Of a DNA stretch of 6,471 nucleotides, positions 1-5,631 are shown one piece after another (within the stretch, counting starts at the first letter, position 1; every line of letters starts with the position of its first letter). The position numbers and the translations under genes were made by a program. The notes below the pieces were generated by a model, which ran no database searches, had not been told where the DNA came from, and saw only the letters and a list, made by a program, of their open reading frames with translations. The stretch comes from Actinomycetota bacterium (lineage in GTDB: Bacteria; Actinomycetota; Actinomycetes; Actinomycetales; Cellulomonadaceae): NCBI GenBank assembly GCA_018898235.1, contig JAHIJU010000088.1, forward strand, positions 1 to 6,471, in the 5' to 3' direction.

Positions 1-1
1 C

Positions 2-385
2 TTCGACACTCCCGTCGTAGGTCATTTCGCCGTCGGCACGACGGGCAAGTACGCAGGTCCGGACAACTCGGCTACCCGTCAGGTCGAGGTGGTGACCGCA
101 TACTCCGGTGACGGCCCGAAGTGCGTGGCCCCGAGCAGCTACGGCGGTCTCCCGTCGCTCGGCGTCAACTGGACGGACCCGATGAAGGCCGGGGCCACCG
201 GGACGTTCCGATTCGACGTGATCCTGCAGAAGTGGCGTACCCCGGCGGCCCCTACCGGTGACTCTGCGCTGCTCGACTACCTCACGGTGGTTCCGAGCGG
301 CGCGACCGCGACCGGCACCACGACCACCTACTCGCCCGACAGCACGAAGGTGCTCACGTTGAACGGGTCCACGGTCGGCGGCTGA
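2..385 (+). CDS. C-terminal part of a probable exported beta-rich protein, function unknown
   Basis: The frame is open from the left edge of the window to a TGA at 383-385, so this is the last 127 residues of a gene that starts outside. An internal GTG at 89 is possible as a start, but the reading frame continues upstream with the same codon quality, and no good ribosome binding site precedes it. The peptide is rich in Gly, Thr, Ser, Val and Pro, with alternating hydrophobic residues (for example TFRFDVILQKW and SALLDYLTVV). That pattern fits an extracellular beta-sandwich or surface domain. It has one Cys, no transmembrane helix in the visible part, and no LPXTG-type sorting signal at the end. 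I do not recognise the family. It converges with the large minus-strand STAND gene, with 64 bp between the stops. That it is a gene is fairly sure; its role is not. Confidence 0.7.
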   Translation, partial: FDTPVVGHFAVGTTGKYAGPDNSATRQVEVVTAYSGDGPKCVAPSSYGGLPSLGVNWTDPMKAGATGTFRFDVILQKWRTPAAPTGDSALLDYLTVVPSGATATGTTTTYSPDSTKVLTLNGSTVGG

Positions 386-415
386 ACCGGTGCGCTGTTC
401 GCGCGGACCGCGGTT
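385..415. terminator. Possible shared terminator hairpin between convergent genes
   Basis: An imperfect inverted repeat sits at the end of the left gene. The outer arms are AACCG (385-389) and CGGTT (411-415); the inner arms are GCGC (392-395) and GCGC (401-404) around a 5-nt loop. Being symmetric and lying between two convergent stop codons, it could serve both strands. There is no T-run, which is common for actinobacterial terminators, so the call rests on folding and position alone. Confidence 0.3.
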
Positions 416-439
416 CCTGATGTCGGGCGGGGTTCCTGA
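412..439. repeat. Short direct repeat GGTTCCTGA x2 in the convergent gap
   Basis: The nonamer GGTTCCTGA occurs at 412-420 and again at 431-439, start to start 19 bp, inside the 64-bp gap between the two stops. No function is evident. It could be a small duplication or a binding site for something acting on the 3' ends. Confidence 0.4.
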
Positions 440-449
440 GCGATCGCCG

Positions 450-3400
450 TCAGGGGCAGATCGTCGGTTGCTGCATCGGGCCGGCGAGGCGTGACCACTC
501 CTCGGTGGTCATCACCATGCCGTCGGTCGCCGCACTGCACACCGTCGTTCGGGCCGCTGCCGTCTGCAGGTCCCAGATGCGCACGGTGCGGTCGGAGCCG
601 GAGCCGCTGACCTGCGACCCGTCAGTGGAGAACGCCACGCCGTACACCGTGCCGGAGATGCCGGTCAGGGACGCGTAGCGCGCAGCGGCAGCAGGGGTGC
701 TCACGTCCCAGACGCGGACGGTGCCATCGGTCATGCCTGCGGCGAGCAGGTGCCCGTCGGGGGAGAAGGCGATGTTCGAGGCGTACCCGTCGGCCCACAC
801 CAGGGGCTGACCGAGGACGCGGGGGTGGTCCTTGTCGGTGACGTCCCACAGCCAGATCGTCTTGTCGTTGCCTGACGCAGCGACGGTGTGCCCATCGGGG
901 GAGAACGCAGTCGAGTAGACGTATCCCTTCGGTCCGGTCAACGGCTTGCCGACAAGTCTCGGGTGGGCCAGATCGGTGGTGTCGACCAGGTCGACGTGCC
1001 CGGACAGCACCGAGGCGACCAGAGTGGTGTCATCCGGGGCGAACGACACCGCGTACACGAACCCGCCGAGGTCCTTCACGGTCCCCGTCGGTGCGGTCGG
1101 CAGGGTTCCGGACAAGTCCCAGGTCGTGATCGACGCGTCATCGGACGATACGGCCATCCGCGTGCCTGTTGAGTCGAACGCGACCGCTTCCACCCAGTCG
1201 GAGTGCGCCGCGACCGAACCTCGGTAGACGGGCTCTCGTGGATCGCTGACGTCCCAGAAGTGCACGTGCCCTGTGGTGTCTCCTGCGACGACCAGGCGCA
1301 ACGGGTCGTCGATCCCGATGGCCCCGTCCAAGCGCGCTCCATCAGGTGCAGGGGACACCGACAGGAGCCTGTGCGCGCCGTCGGTCGCGTCCCACAGGCG
1401 CAGGCCGTCGGTCGTCGCGGTCGCGATCACCTGCGCGCCGAACACGCCCTGACCGGGGATCGACGCGAACCCTTGGAGGGTGGCGCCGGGGTACCGCCAC
1501 GTGCGCAGCAGCCCGTCCGACCCGGCGGAGTAGAGGGCAGACCCGTCCGGTGACCAAGCGGTGGCCAGGAGGGTGGTCGGGTGTGCGAAGGAATCCAGGC
1601 GGATCCCCGTTGCTGCATCCCACACCCACAGGTGCTGGTCCGAGCTCGCGGCGGCGATCGCAGCCCCGTCCGGCGAGAACGCCACGGAGTTCGTCCATGA
1701 CGCGGCACCCGCAAGGATGAGCCCGGCGGTGGGCTCGGTGGGGGCCCGCAGGTCCCACAGGTGGACGGAGGCATCGGCGGACCCGGCAGCGAGGGTCCGC
1801 CCGTCGGGGGAGAACGCCAGGGCCGTGACCTTCGACCTGGCTGCGGTGAACGGGGTGCCGATCGGGCTCAGTCCGGCGTTCGACACCGACCACAGGCTGA
1901 CGTCCGCGGCCGACCCCGCCGCGGCCAGCAGGGTCCCGGTCGGGTCGAGGGCGACGGCCTGCACCGATCCGGTTCCCACGCGGACGGTCTGGATCCGCGA
2001 CCAGCCGCCGTCCGTCCCGTGGGCCATCAGGTGGACCGTGCCGTCCGACGCCCCCACGATGATCCGGGACTGGTCCGGGCTGAACGTCACGTCGTAGTAG
2101 GTGGCGCCCGCCTCGGGTGGGGTGACAGGGACCGACGTGGGTGCGCCGGGTTCGTGCACGTCCCACAGATGCACCACGCCGCCGTCGCCGACGGCGGCCA
2201 GGAGCGACCCGTCACGGGAGAACCGGACCGCGTACAGCGACGAGCTGCCCGTGGTGAGGCTCGCCAGCCGGCGGGGCTGCGCTCCCGTCGACTCGAGGAT
2301 CACCCGCCCGTCGCCCGTCCCGGCGGCGAGCATCGCTCCATCCGGGCTGGCCGCGACCGTCGACACCACCGCATCCAACGAGTCGATGCGGGTGACGGCG
2401 TCTCGTGCAGAGGCGGACAGGAGTGAGCTGCGCGCCTCCACCGTGTCGGCGCGCAGGTCGGCGGCGACGGCGAGCTGGCCCGCCAGGGCCGGGTCGGTGG
2501 AGGCGAGCGCCTCCGCCTGCACGGCCAGCTGACGGGAGACGGCCAGGTCGGTCTGGTAGGAGCTGGCCCGTGCCTGTCGAGCAGACACCCCCGCGAGGGT
2601 CCCGGTGGCGATCGCGAGCACCGCCAGGCCGGCGGCGAGGGCGCGCAGGCGTCGGGTGCTGCGCCGTTGGGAGTCGAGGCGCCCTTGTTCGGCGGCGCGC
2701 GAGCGGTCGAGGAAGTCCTGCTCCGGCGGTGCGAGAGCCGGCGGGTTCGCCGCCTCGTTCACCCACCGGTCGGCGCTCTCCAGTGCCGCTCCCCGGTAGA
2801 GGAGATCCGGGTCGTGCTCCATGTCCTGCCAGCGGAGGGCTGCTTCCGTCAGGCGCCCGTGGACACGCAGACCTTCGCGGTCCGCGTCGAGCCACTCCCG
2901 CATCCGCGGCCAGGCGGTGAGCAGCGCCTCGTGGGCGATCTGCACCAGCCCGCGGTCGGACGACAGCAACCTCGCCTCGACGTACGCATCGATGACCGCC
3001 CGGCGCTCAGGAGTCGTGAACTCGCGGGAGCTCGCAACACGCCGGGTGTCGACGGTCCCGGAGCCGACGTGCACGAGCCGCAGCAGGGTGGACTTCTCGA
3101 CGGCCTCGACCTCGGGGGTGAGCTCGTGGTGCACCGCCTCGGCGGTCTGCGCGATCGCGCCGGCGAGCCGGCCGACCCGCCGGTAGTGCGCAAGCGTCAA
3201 CCGTCGCCCCGAGGCGGCCGACCACGTCACGTACAGCGCATGGGACGCCAATGGCAACGCCCCGGCGTCCATGCCAACGCGGGTGGCGGACCCGGCGGTC
3301 GCATCGGCAATCACGAGCTCGACCAGCCCGTCGTCCACCTCGACGCCCGCGACCCGGGCCGGTTCGACCACGACCCGGCGCAGGTCCTCGGTGCTCAGCG

Positions 3401-4184
3401 GGCCGACGAGGACCTGGTGGGCGGCCAGCCAGGTGGCCAGGTCCGGCACCTGGAATGCGCGGTCGAAGAAGTCGGCGCGCAACGCGACGACCACCGTCGT
3501 CCCGTCGGTGTGCAACCGTCCCAGCCGCGCCACGACCTCGTCGACCTGGTCGGGGCCCACGTCGGCCGTGAACAGCTCTTCGAACTGGTCCACCACGAGC
3601 ACCCCGCCTGGCGTGACGCCGGCCGGGTCCGGGACCACGTCGGTCGGGTCCGTGCCGGGGGTCACCACCCTCACCGGTGTGCCGATGGCGGCCAGGCGAG
3701 CCTGCACGCCCGCGCGCAGCAGGGACGACTTGCCCGACCCGGACGACCCCACCACCATCACCGGCGTCCCGGGCGCGGAGGTCAGCAGGTCGACCAGCTG
3801 GTCGGTCAACGCCTCCCGGCCGAAGAACAGCGTGGCGTCGTCCGCCGAGTAGGCGCGCAGGCCCAGGTACGGGGCCACTGCGCCCGCAGGTCGGGGCCCC
3901 GGGACCCGCCGCAAGCGGGTGACGACGTCCACCCAGGCGGGCACCTGGTCGGATGGCACGCCGAGGACGGTCAGCAGCCCGATGAACTGCTCCAGAGTCG
4001 CCAAGGGCGGGAGGTGCCGTCCGGAGAGGTACCCACCCACTGTCGCCAACGGCAGACCGGTGCGGCGCGCCAGGTCCCGCATGCTCGCCCCGGATGCCAC
4101 CCGCAGGCCCGTCAACGCGGCCCCAAGGTCCTCCCGGGTGCGGATGTCGGGCGGGCTGGTGAGCGGGGCGTCACTGCTCGGCAC
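450..4184 (-). CDS. Transmembrane HTH-nSTAND1 NTPase with C-terminal WD40 propellers
   Basis: A 1244-residue STAND-class signalling protein. Residues about 18-75 form an XRE/Cro-like helix-turn-helix (SMRDLARRTGLPLATVGGYLSGR). Residues about 105-500 are an nSTAND1 NTPase: the typical entry motif YLGLRAY...FFGRE (106-123), Walker A GSSGSGKS (146-153, Lys152), Walker B VLVVDQFEEL (195-204, Asp199, Glu202/203), and a downstream VVVALRADFF strand with Arg236. After a basic stretch (RRSTRRLR, 507-514), one hydrophobic helix (about 515-535) crosses the membrane. A helical linker (about 540-600) leads to fourteen WD40-like repeats (about 613-1206). The tail (1207-1244) contains TTEEW and two cysteines (1216, 1243). 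In such proteins nucleotide binding switches oligomerisation after the repeats sense a ligand; the ligand here is unknown. The basic residues before the helix favour a cytoplasmic N-terminus and external propellers (inference). The start is GTG, 6 nt after a perfect AGGAGG. No frameshift or truncation is seen. Domain calls are firm; the biological role (regulator, signalling hub or defence sensor) is open. Confidence 0.95.
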   Translation of the reverse strand: MPSSDAPLTSPPDIRTREDLGAALTGLRVASGASMRDLARRTGLPLATVGGYLSGRHLPPLATLEQFIGLLTVLGVPSDQVPAWVDVVTRLRRVPGPRPAGAVAPYLGLRAYSADDATLFFGREALTDQLVDLLTSAPGTPVMVVGSSGSGKSSLLRAGVQARLAAIGTPVRVVTPGTDPTDVVPDPAGVTPGGVLVVDQFEELFTADVGPDQVDEVVARLGRLHTDGTTVVVALRADFFDRAFQVPDLATWLAAHQVLVGPLSTEDLRRVVVEPARVAGVEVDDGLVELVIADATAGSATRVGMDAGALPLASHALYVTWSAASGRRLTLAHYRRVGRLAGAIAQTAEAVHHELTPEVEAVEKSTLLRLVHVGSGTVDTRRVASSREFTTPERRAVIDAYVEARLLSSDRGLVQIAHEALLTAWPRMREWLDADREGLRVHGRLTEAALRWQDMEHDPDLLYRGAALESADRWVNEAANPPALAPPEQDFLDRSRAAEQGRLDSQRRSTRRLRALAAGLAVLAIATGTLAGVSARQARASSYQTDLAVSRQLAVQAEALASTDPALAGQLAVAADLRADTVEARSSLLSASARDAVTRIDSLDAVVSTVAASPDGAMLAAGTGDGRVILESTGAQPRRLASLTTGSSSLYAVRFSRDGSLLAAVGDGGVVHLWDVHEPGAPTSVPVTPPEAGATYYDVTFSPDQSRIIVGASDGTVHLMAHGTDGGWSRIQTVRVGTGSVQAVALDPTGTLLAAAGSAADVSLWSVSNAGLSPIGTPFTAARSKVTALAFSPDGRTLAAGSADASVHLWDLRAPTEPTAGLILAGAASWTNSVAFSPDGAAIAAASSDQHLWVWDAATGIRLDSFAHPTTLLATAWSPDGSALYSAGSDGLLRTWRYPGATLQGFASIPGQGVFGAQVIATATTDGLRLWDATDGAHRLLSVSPAPDGARLDGAIGIDDPLRLVVAGDTTGHVHFWDVSDPREPVYRGSVAAHSDWVEAVAFDSTGTRMAVSSDDASITTWDLSGTLPTAPTGTVKDLGGFVYAVSFAPDDTTLVASVLSGHVDLVDTTDLAHPRLVGKPLTGPKGYVYSTAFSPDGHTVAASGNDKTIWLWDVTDKDHPRVLGQPLVWADGYASNIAFSPDGHLLAAGMTDGTVRVWDVSTPAAAARYASLTGISGTVYGVAFSTDGSQVSGSGSDRTVRIWDLQTAAARTTVCSAATDGMVMTTEEWSRLAGPMQQPTICP
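567..2348 (-). repeat. Fourteen WD40 repeats, probably two seven-bladed propellers
   Basis: Within the STAND gene, a unit of about 40-47 codons recurs with the core [FA]SPDG...(L/I)AA...SD(G/A)xVx(L/V)WD. I count cores starting near residues 613, 657, 702, 747, 792, 837, 878, 918, 962, 1004, 1049, 1095, 1141 and 1186. Repeats 8 and 9 have lost the SPDG element, and repeat 11 ends VDLVDT instead of WD. Fourteen units fit two seven-bladed beta-propellers. The repetition is visible in the DNA too: variants of GTCGGGGGAGAACGC recur on the plus strand, for example around 755, 895 and 1802. Confidence 0.85.
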
Positions 4185-4190
4185 GGGAGT

Positions 4191-4196
4191 CCTCCT
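4191..4196 (-). promoter_or_regulatory. Strong Shine-Dalgarno site of the STAND gene
   Basis: CCTCCT on the plus strand reads AGGAGG on the minus strand, and 6 nt separate it from the GTG at 4184-4182. It decides the start codon and predicts efficient translation. Confidence 0.8.
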
Positions 4197-4463
4197 GGCG
4201 ACGACCCGGGCAGGGGTTTGCGCGATGGGTGTCCGACCGTCGCAGACCGTAGCGCCCAGCGGTTACCTCTGTGTGACGTAGCAGCCGCGTGCGCACGACG
4301 GAGTCCCCATTCACCCACCCAGGTGACTGCCGGATGCGGCGCCGGCCGGGGGAGGTAGTCCGAACGACCTCGAACGGCCACGGCCATGGTGACGCGTCCC
4401 CGGGGATGGGTGACTGGGCCGTATCCGCACTGCGCCCCGGCGCGCAGGCTCCCGGTCCATCGA
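4197..4463. promoter_or_regulatory. Divergent promoter region with repeated motifs
   Basis: This non-coding stretch separates the divergent STAND gene from the small membrane-protein operon, so it should hold promoters for both. I see no textbook -35/-10 pair in either direction; TACGGT on the minus strand (4251-4246) is a weak -10 candidate for the STAND gene. Several small elements stand out. TGGGTGANTGGG occurs in opposite orientations at 4306-4317 (minus) and 4407-4418 (plus). GGTGACTG is repeated on the plus strand at 4322-4329 and 4409-4416. The palindrome TCCCCGGGGA lies at 4397-4406. CGAACG occurs twice at 10-bp spacing (4361 and 4371), inside GAGGT...ACCTC arms (4352-4371). These could be regulator sites, but this is inferred from repetition only. 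Confidence 0.4.
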
Positions 4464-4469
4464 GAGGAA
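4464..4469 (+). promoter_or_regulatory. Ribosome binding site of the 68-aa membrane protein
   Basis: GAGGAA (within GAGAGGAAG, 4462-4470) lies 7 nt upstream of the GTG at 4477. It supports that GTG as the start and the small open frame as a real gene. Confidence 0.7.
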
Positions 4470-4476
4470 GCACCCA

Positions 4477-4683
4477 GTGCCAGCTCCCCAGAAGTCGCAG
4501 GACGCCACGAAGGCGAACGTGCTCGCCGCGATCGGCGTGGTGCTCGCCCTCGTCGGAGGCCTGGGCGCCCGTCTGGGCACCACCAACCTGGGCCTGTTCA
4601 TCGTCTACGTCGTGCTGTTGCTGGCCGGGATCGTCACGATCGGTGCCTCGCAGCGGGTGCGCAATCGGAAGTACGAGGACTAA
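4477..4683 (+). CDS. Small protein with two membrane helices, family unknown
   Basis: A 68-residue protein starting at GTG behind a good ribosome binding site. The N-terminus (1-12) is polar. Two hydrophobic segments follow, about residues 14-31 (ANVLAAIGVVLALVGG) and 38-57 (LGLFIVYVVLLLAGIVTIG), joined by a short GARLGTT turn. The C-terminus is strongly basic, then acidic (QRVRNRKYED). The shape is a helical hairpin in the membrane with both ends probably cytoplasmic, given the basic tail. Codon use is strongly G/C at third positions like its neighbours, so I take it as genuine despite its size. It stands 3 bp before the 166-aa membrane-anchored protein, and that gene's ribosome binding site lies inside this one, so the two are translated together and may form a complex. 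I recognise no family and assign no function. Confidence 0.8.
   Translation: MPAPQKSQDATKANVLAAIGVVLALVGGLGARLGTTNLGLFIVYVVLLLAGIVTIGASQRVRNRKYED
4675..4679 (+). promoter_or_regulatory. Ribosome binding site inside the upstream gene (coupled translation)
   Basis: GAGGA lies in the last codons of the 68-aa gene, 7 nt before the ATG at 4687. Ribosomes ending at the TAA (4681-4683) would be close to this start, which indicates translational coupling of the pair. Confidence 0.65.
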
Positions 4684-4686
4684 GCC

Positions 4687-5187
4687 ATGGGGACGGTGAT
4701 CGGGATCGTCGTCCTCCTGGGCGTCGGTTGGCTGATCGTCATGGCGCGCGACCGGTTCTGGAAGGGCGCGAACCAGCACGTCCTGGCGCGCAACCAGCAC
4801 CTCGAGGGCCAGCAGCTGACGCATGAGCGGTTGGTCATCGGTTCTGCTGCCGATCCGGATGCCCTGCAGGACGCGATCGTGCGCGGACTCGCGCTCCCGT
4901 ACGACAAGCCGGCGGCTGTGCACGCCGAGCTGTTCCAAGGACCGGTGACCCCCGGCTACGTCCAGTTCTGCTCGGGGACCAAGATCATGACGGTGTTCAC
5001 AGCAGGCATGCGGATCGAATCGAGCGGTGCCGGCGGCAGCACGCTGACGTACCAGGTCGAGAAGTGGACCCTGTCCGATGGCATCGTCGCGCAGATCCCC
5101 CAGCTGAAGTTCCTTCGGCGGCACATCGAGGCGGAGGCCCGGAAGCTCGACCCGCAGCTCGAGGTGAGAACCGACACCGTGGACTGA
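4687..5187 (+). CDS. Membrane-anchored 166-aa protein, family unknown (possibly SRPBCC-like fold)
   Basis: The protein starts at ATG, 3 bp after the upstream stop. Residues about 3-20 (TVIGIVVLLGVGWLIVMA) form one hydrophobic anchor followed at once by RDRFWK, so the rest most likely lies in the cytoplasm (N-out, C-in by the positive-inside rule). The soluble part, about 45-160, begins with a beta strand and helix (HERLVIGS...DPDALQDAIVRGLAL), continues with strands (AAVHAELF, YVQFCSGTKIMTVFTAGMRIES, STLTYQVEKWTLSDG) and ends in a long amphipathic helix (LKFLRRHIEAEARKL). This beta-alpha-beta...alpha order resembles SRPBCC/START-like domains, but I see no diagnostic motif and offer it only as a fold guess. 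Codon use matches its neighbours. The job is unknown; operon structure suggests it works with the small two-helix membrane protein. Confidence 0.88.
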   Translation: MGTVIGIVVLLGVGWLIVMARDRFWKGANQHVLARNQHLEGQQLTHERLVIGSAADPDALQDAIVRGLALPYDKPAAVHAELFQGPVTPGYVQFCSGTKIMTVFTAGMRIESSGAGGSTLTYQVEKWTLSDGIVAQIPQLKFLRRHIEAEARKLDPQLEVRTDTVD

Positions 5188-5188
5188 C

Positions 5189-5222
5189 CGGGGCAGCGGA
5201 CCACCAGCGGGTCGTGGCCCCG
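5189..5222 (+). terminator. Probable terminator hairpin after the two-gene operon
   Basis: Arms CGGGGC (5189-5194) and GCCCCG (5217-5222) pair perfectly. Inner partial pairing is possible, GACC (5199-5202) with GGTC (5210-5213). It begins 2 nt after the TGA of the 166-aa gene. There is no T-tract, but the position and the G/C stem fit an actinobacterial terminator. Confidence 0.4.
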
Positions 5223-5232
5223 TAGACCGAAC

Positions 5233-5349
5233 TCACGGCGTCGGGCCGTTCAGGTCGTCGTCCGGATCGGCGAGTGTGGTGAGCGTGCGGGGCTCCTGGT
5301 GCTGTTGTGCCAAGGCTTCGCCCGCCCAGAAGGTCGTACAACCTCGCAC
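5233..5349 (-). CDS. Candidate 38-residue small protein (weak)
   Basis: A minus-strand frame from GTG (5349-5347) to TGA (5235-5233) encodes 38 residues beginning MRGCTTFWAGEALAQQ and ending with an acidic LADPDDDLNGP stretch. A GGGAA element (plus-strand TTCCC 5357-5361) lies 7 nt before the GTG. About four fifths of the codons end in G or C, near the value for genes here and better than the other frames I examined in this gap. Against it are the short length, the lack of a recognisable family and the naturally high chance of open frames in GC-rich DNA. It could also be the remnant of a decayed gene. Confidence 0.2.
   Translation of the reverse strand: MRGCTTFWAGEALAQQHQEPRTLTTLADPDDDLNGPTP
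5331..5344. promoter_or_regulatory. Near-palindrome AGGTcGTACaACCT, possible operator
   Basis: Twelve of fourteen positions are symmetric (AGGT-N-GTAC-N-ACCT). Size and symmetry fit a dimeric repressor site. No regulator gene is adjacent, so the assignment is weak. Confidence 0.25.
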
Positions 5350-5516
5350 GGGCAGGTTCCCAGGTCAGCCCCGCCTCGGCGCGTTCGGGCGGCTATGTTC
5401 CGGCCGTCCTCCGCGAGAGAACGACACAGGGGATCAGGGATGACCGGACCGGAACCGAGTGTGCGTCGGTGGGTGCGCTCACCCGGCGACAGGGCGCTAG
5501 GTGAACAACGGGCAAA

Positions 5517-5530
5517 GGGGACAACTCCCC
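5517..5530. promoter_or_regulatory. Hairpin GGGGA-CAAC-TCCCC
   Basis: A perfect 5-bp inverted repeat with a 4-nt spacer, 132 bp upstream of the propeller gene. It could be an operator half-site pair or an RNA hairpin in the leader. No T-tract follows, so a terminator is less likely. Confidence 0.35.
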
Positions 5531-5545
5531 ATGGTCTCGACCGGG

Positions 5546-5557
5546 TAGGACGTCCTA
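5546..5557. promoter_or_regulatory. Perfect 12-bp palindrome TAGGACGTCCTA, candidate operator
   Basis: This is an exact palindrome with no spacer, 105 bp upstream of the GTG at 5662. With no loop it is better read as a DNA-binding site for a dimeric regulator than as an RNA hairpin. The TF family cannot be told from the sequence. Confidence 0.4.
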
Positions 5558-5559
5558 GT

Positions 5560-5578
5560 TTCCGAACTCAGAACGGAA
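5560..5578. promoter_or_regulatory. Inverted repeat TTCCG-N9-CGGAA
   Basis: Arms TTCCG (5560-5564) and CGGAA (5574-5578) are perfectly complementary around 9 nt, and one G-U pair could extend the stem in RNA. It lies directly after the 12-bp palindrome, so the two may form a composite regulatory site. Confidence 0.35.
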
Positions 5579-5609
5579 GTGGCCATCGAGAACGGTGGTC
5601 GGCGGGGTT

Positions 5610-5631
5610 CAGGTCCCCATCGGGGGTCCTG
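5610..5631 (+). promoter_or_regulatory. Strong leader hairpin just upstream of the propeller gene
   Basis: CAGGtCCCC (5610-5618) pairs with GGGGtCCTG (5623-5631) around the loop ATCG: eight Watson-Crick pairs and one T-T mismatch. It ends 30 nt before the GTG at 5662. If transcribed it would be stable and could influence translation initiation or transcript stability. Confidence 0.45.

Noticed and set aside
2667..4358. Long plus-strand open frame of 563 codons opposite the STAND gene
   Set aside because: It is antisense to an unmistakable domain-rich gene. Its composition (Arg, Gly, Pro, Val, His) is that of a GC-rich shadow frame and it shows no domain.
4171..5124. Minus-strand open frame of 317 codons across the divergent promoter and small operon
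   Set aside because: It runs opposite two genes with good ribosome binding sites, its peptide is low-complexity (Asp/His/Arg-rich), and it would overlap the start of the STAND gene.
450..5187. STAND gene plus membrane operon as an anti-phage defence system
   Set aside because: STAND NTPases occur in defence, but no effector domain (nuclease, protease, TIR or similar) and no mobile-element context is visible here, so the claim would rest on family name alone.
5330..5380. GGTTCCCAGGT stretch suggesting a tRNA T-arm
   Set aside because: No acceptor stem, anticodon arm or D-arm can be built around it.
5560..5573. TTCCGAACTCAGAA resembles the conserved loop of 5S rRNA
   Set aside because: Only this short stretch matches. 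There are no complementary 5'/3' ends forming helix I and no rRNA neighbours, so it is taken as coincidence.
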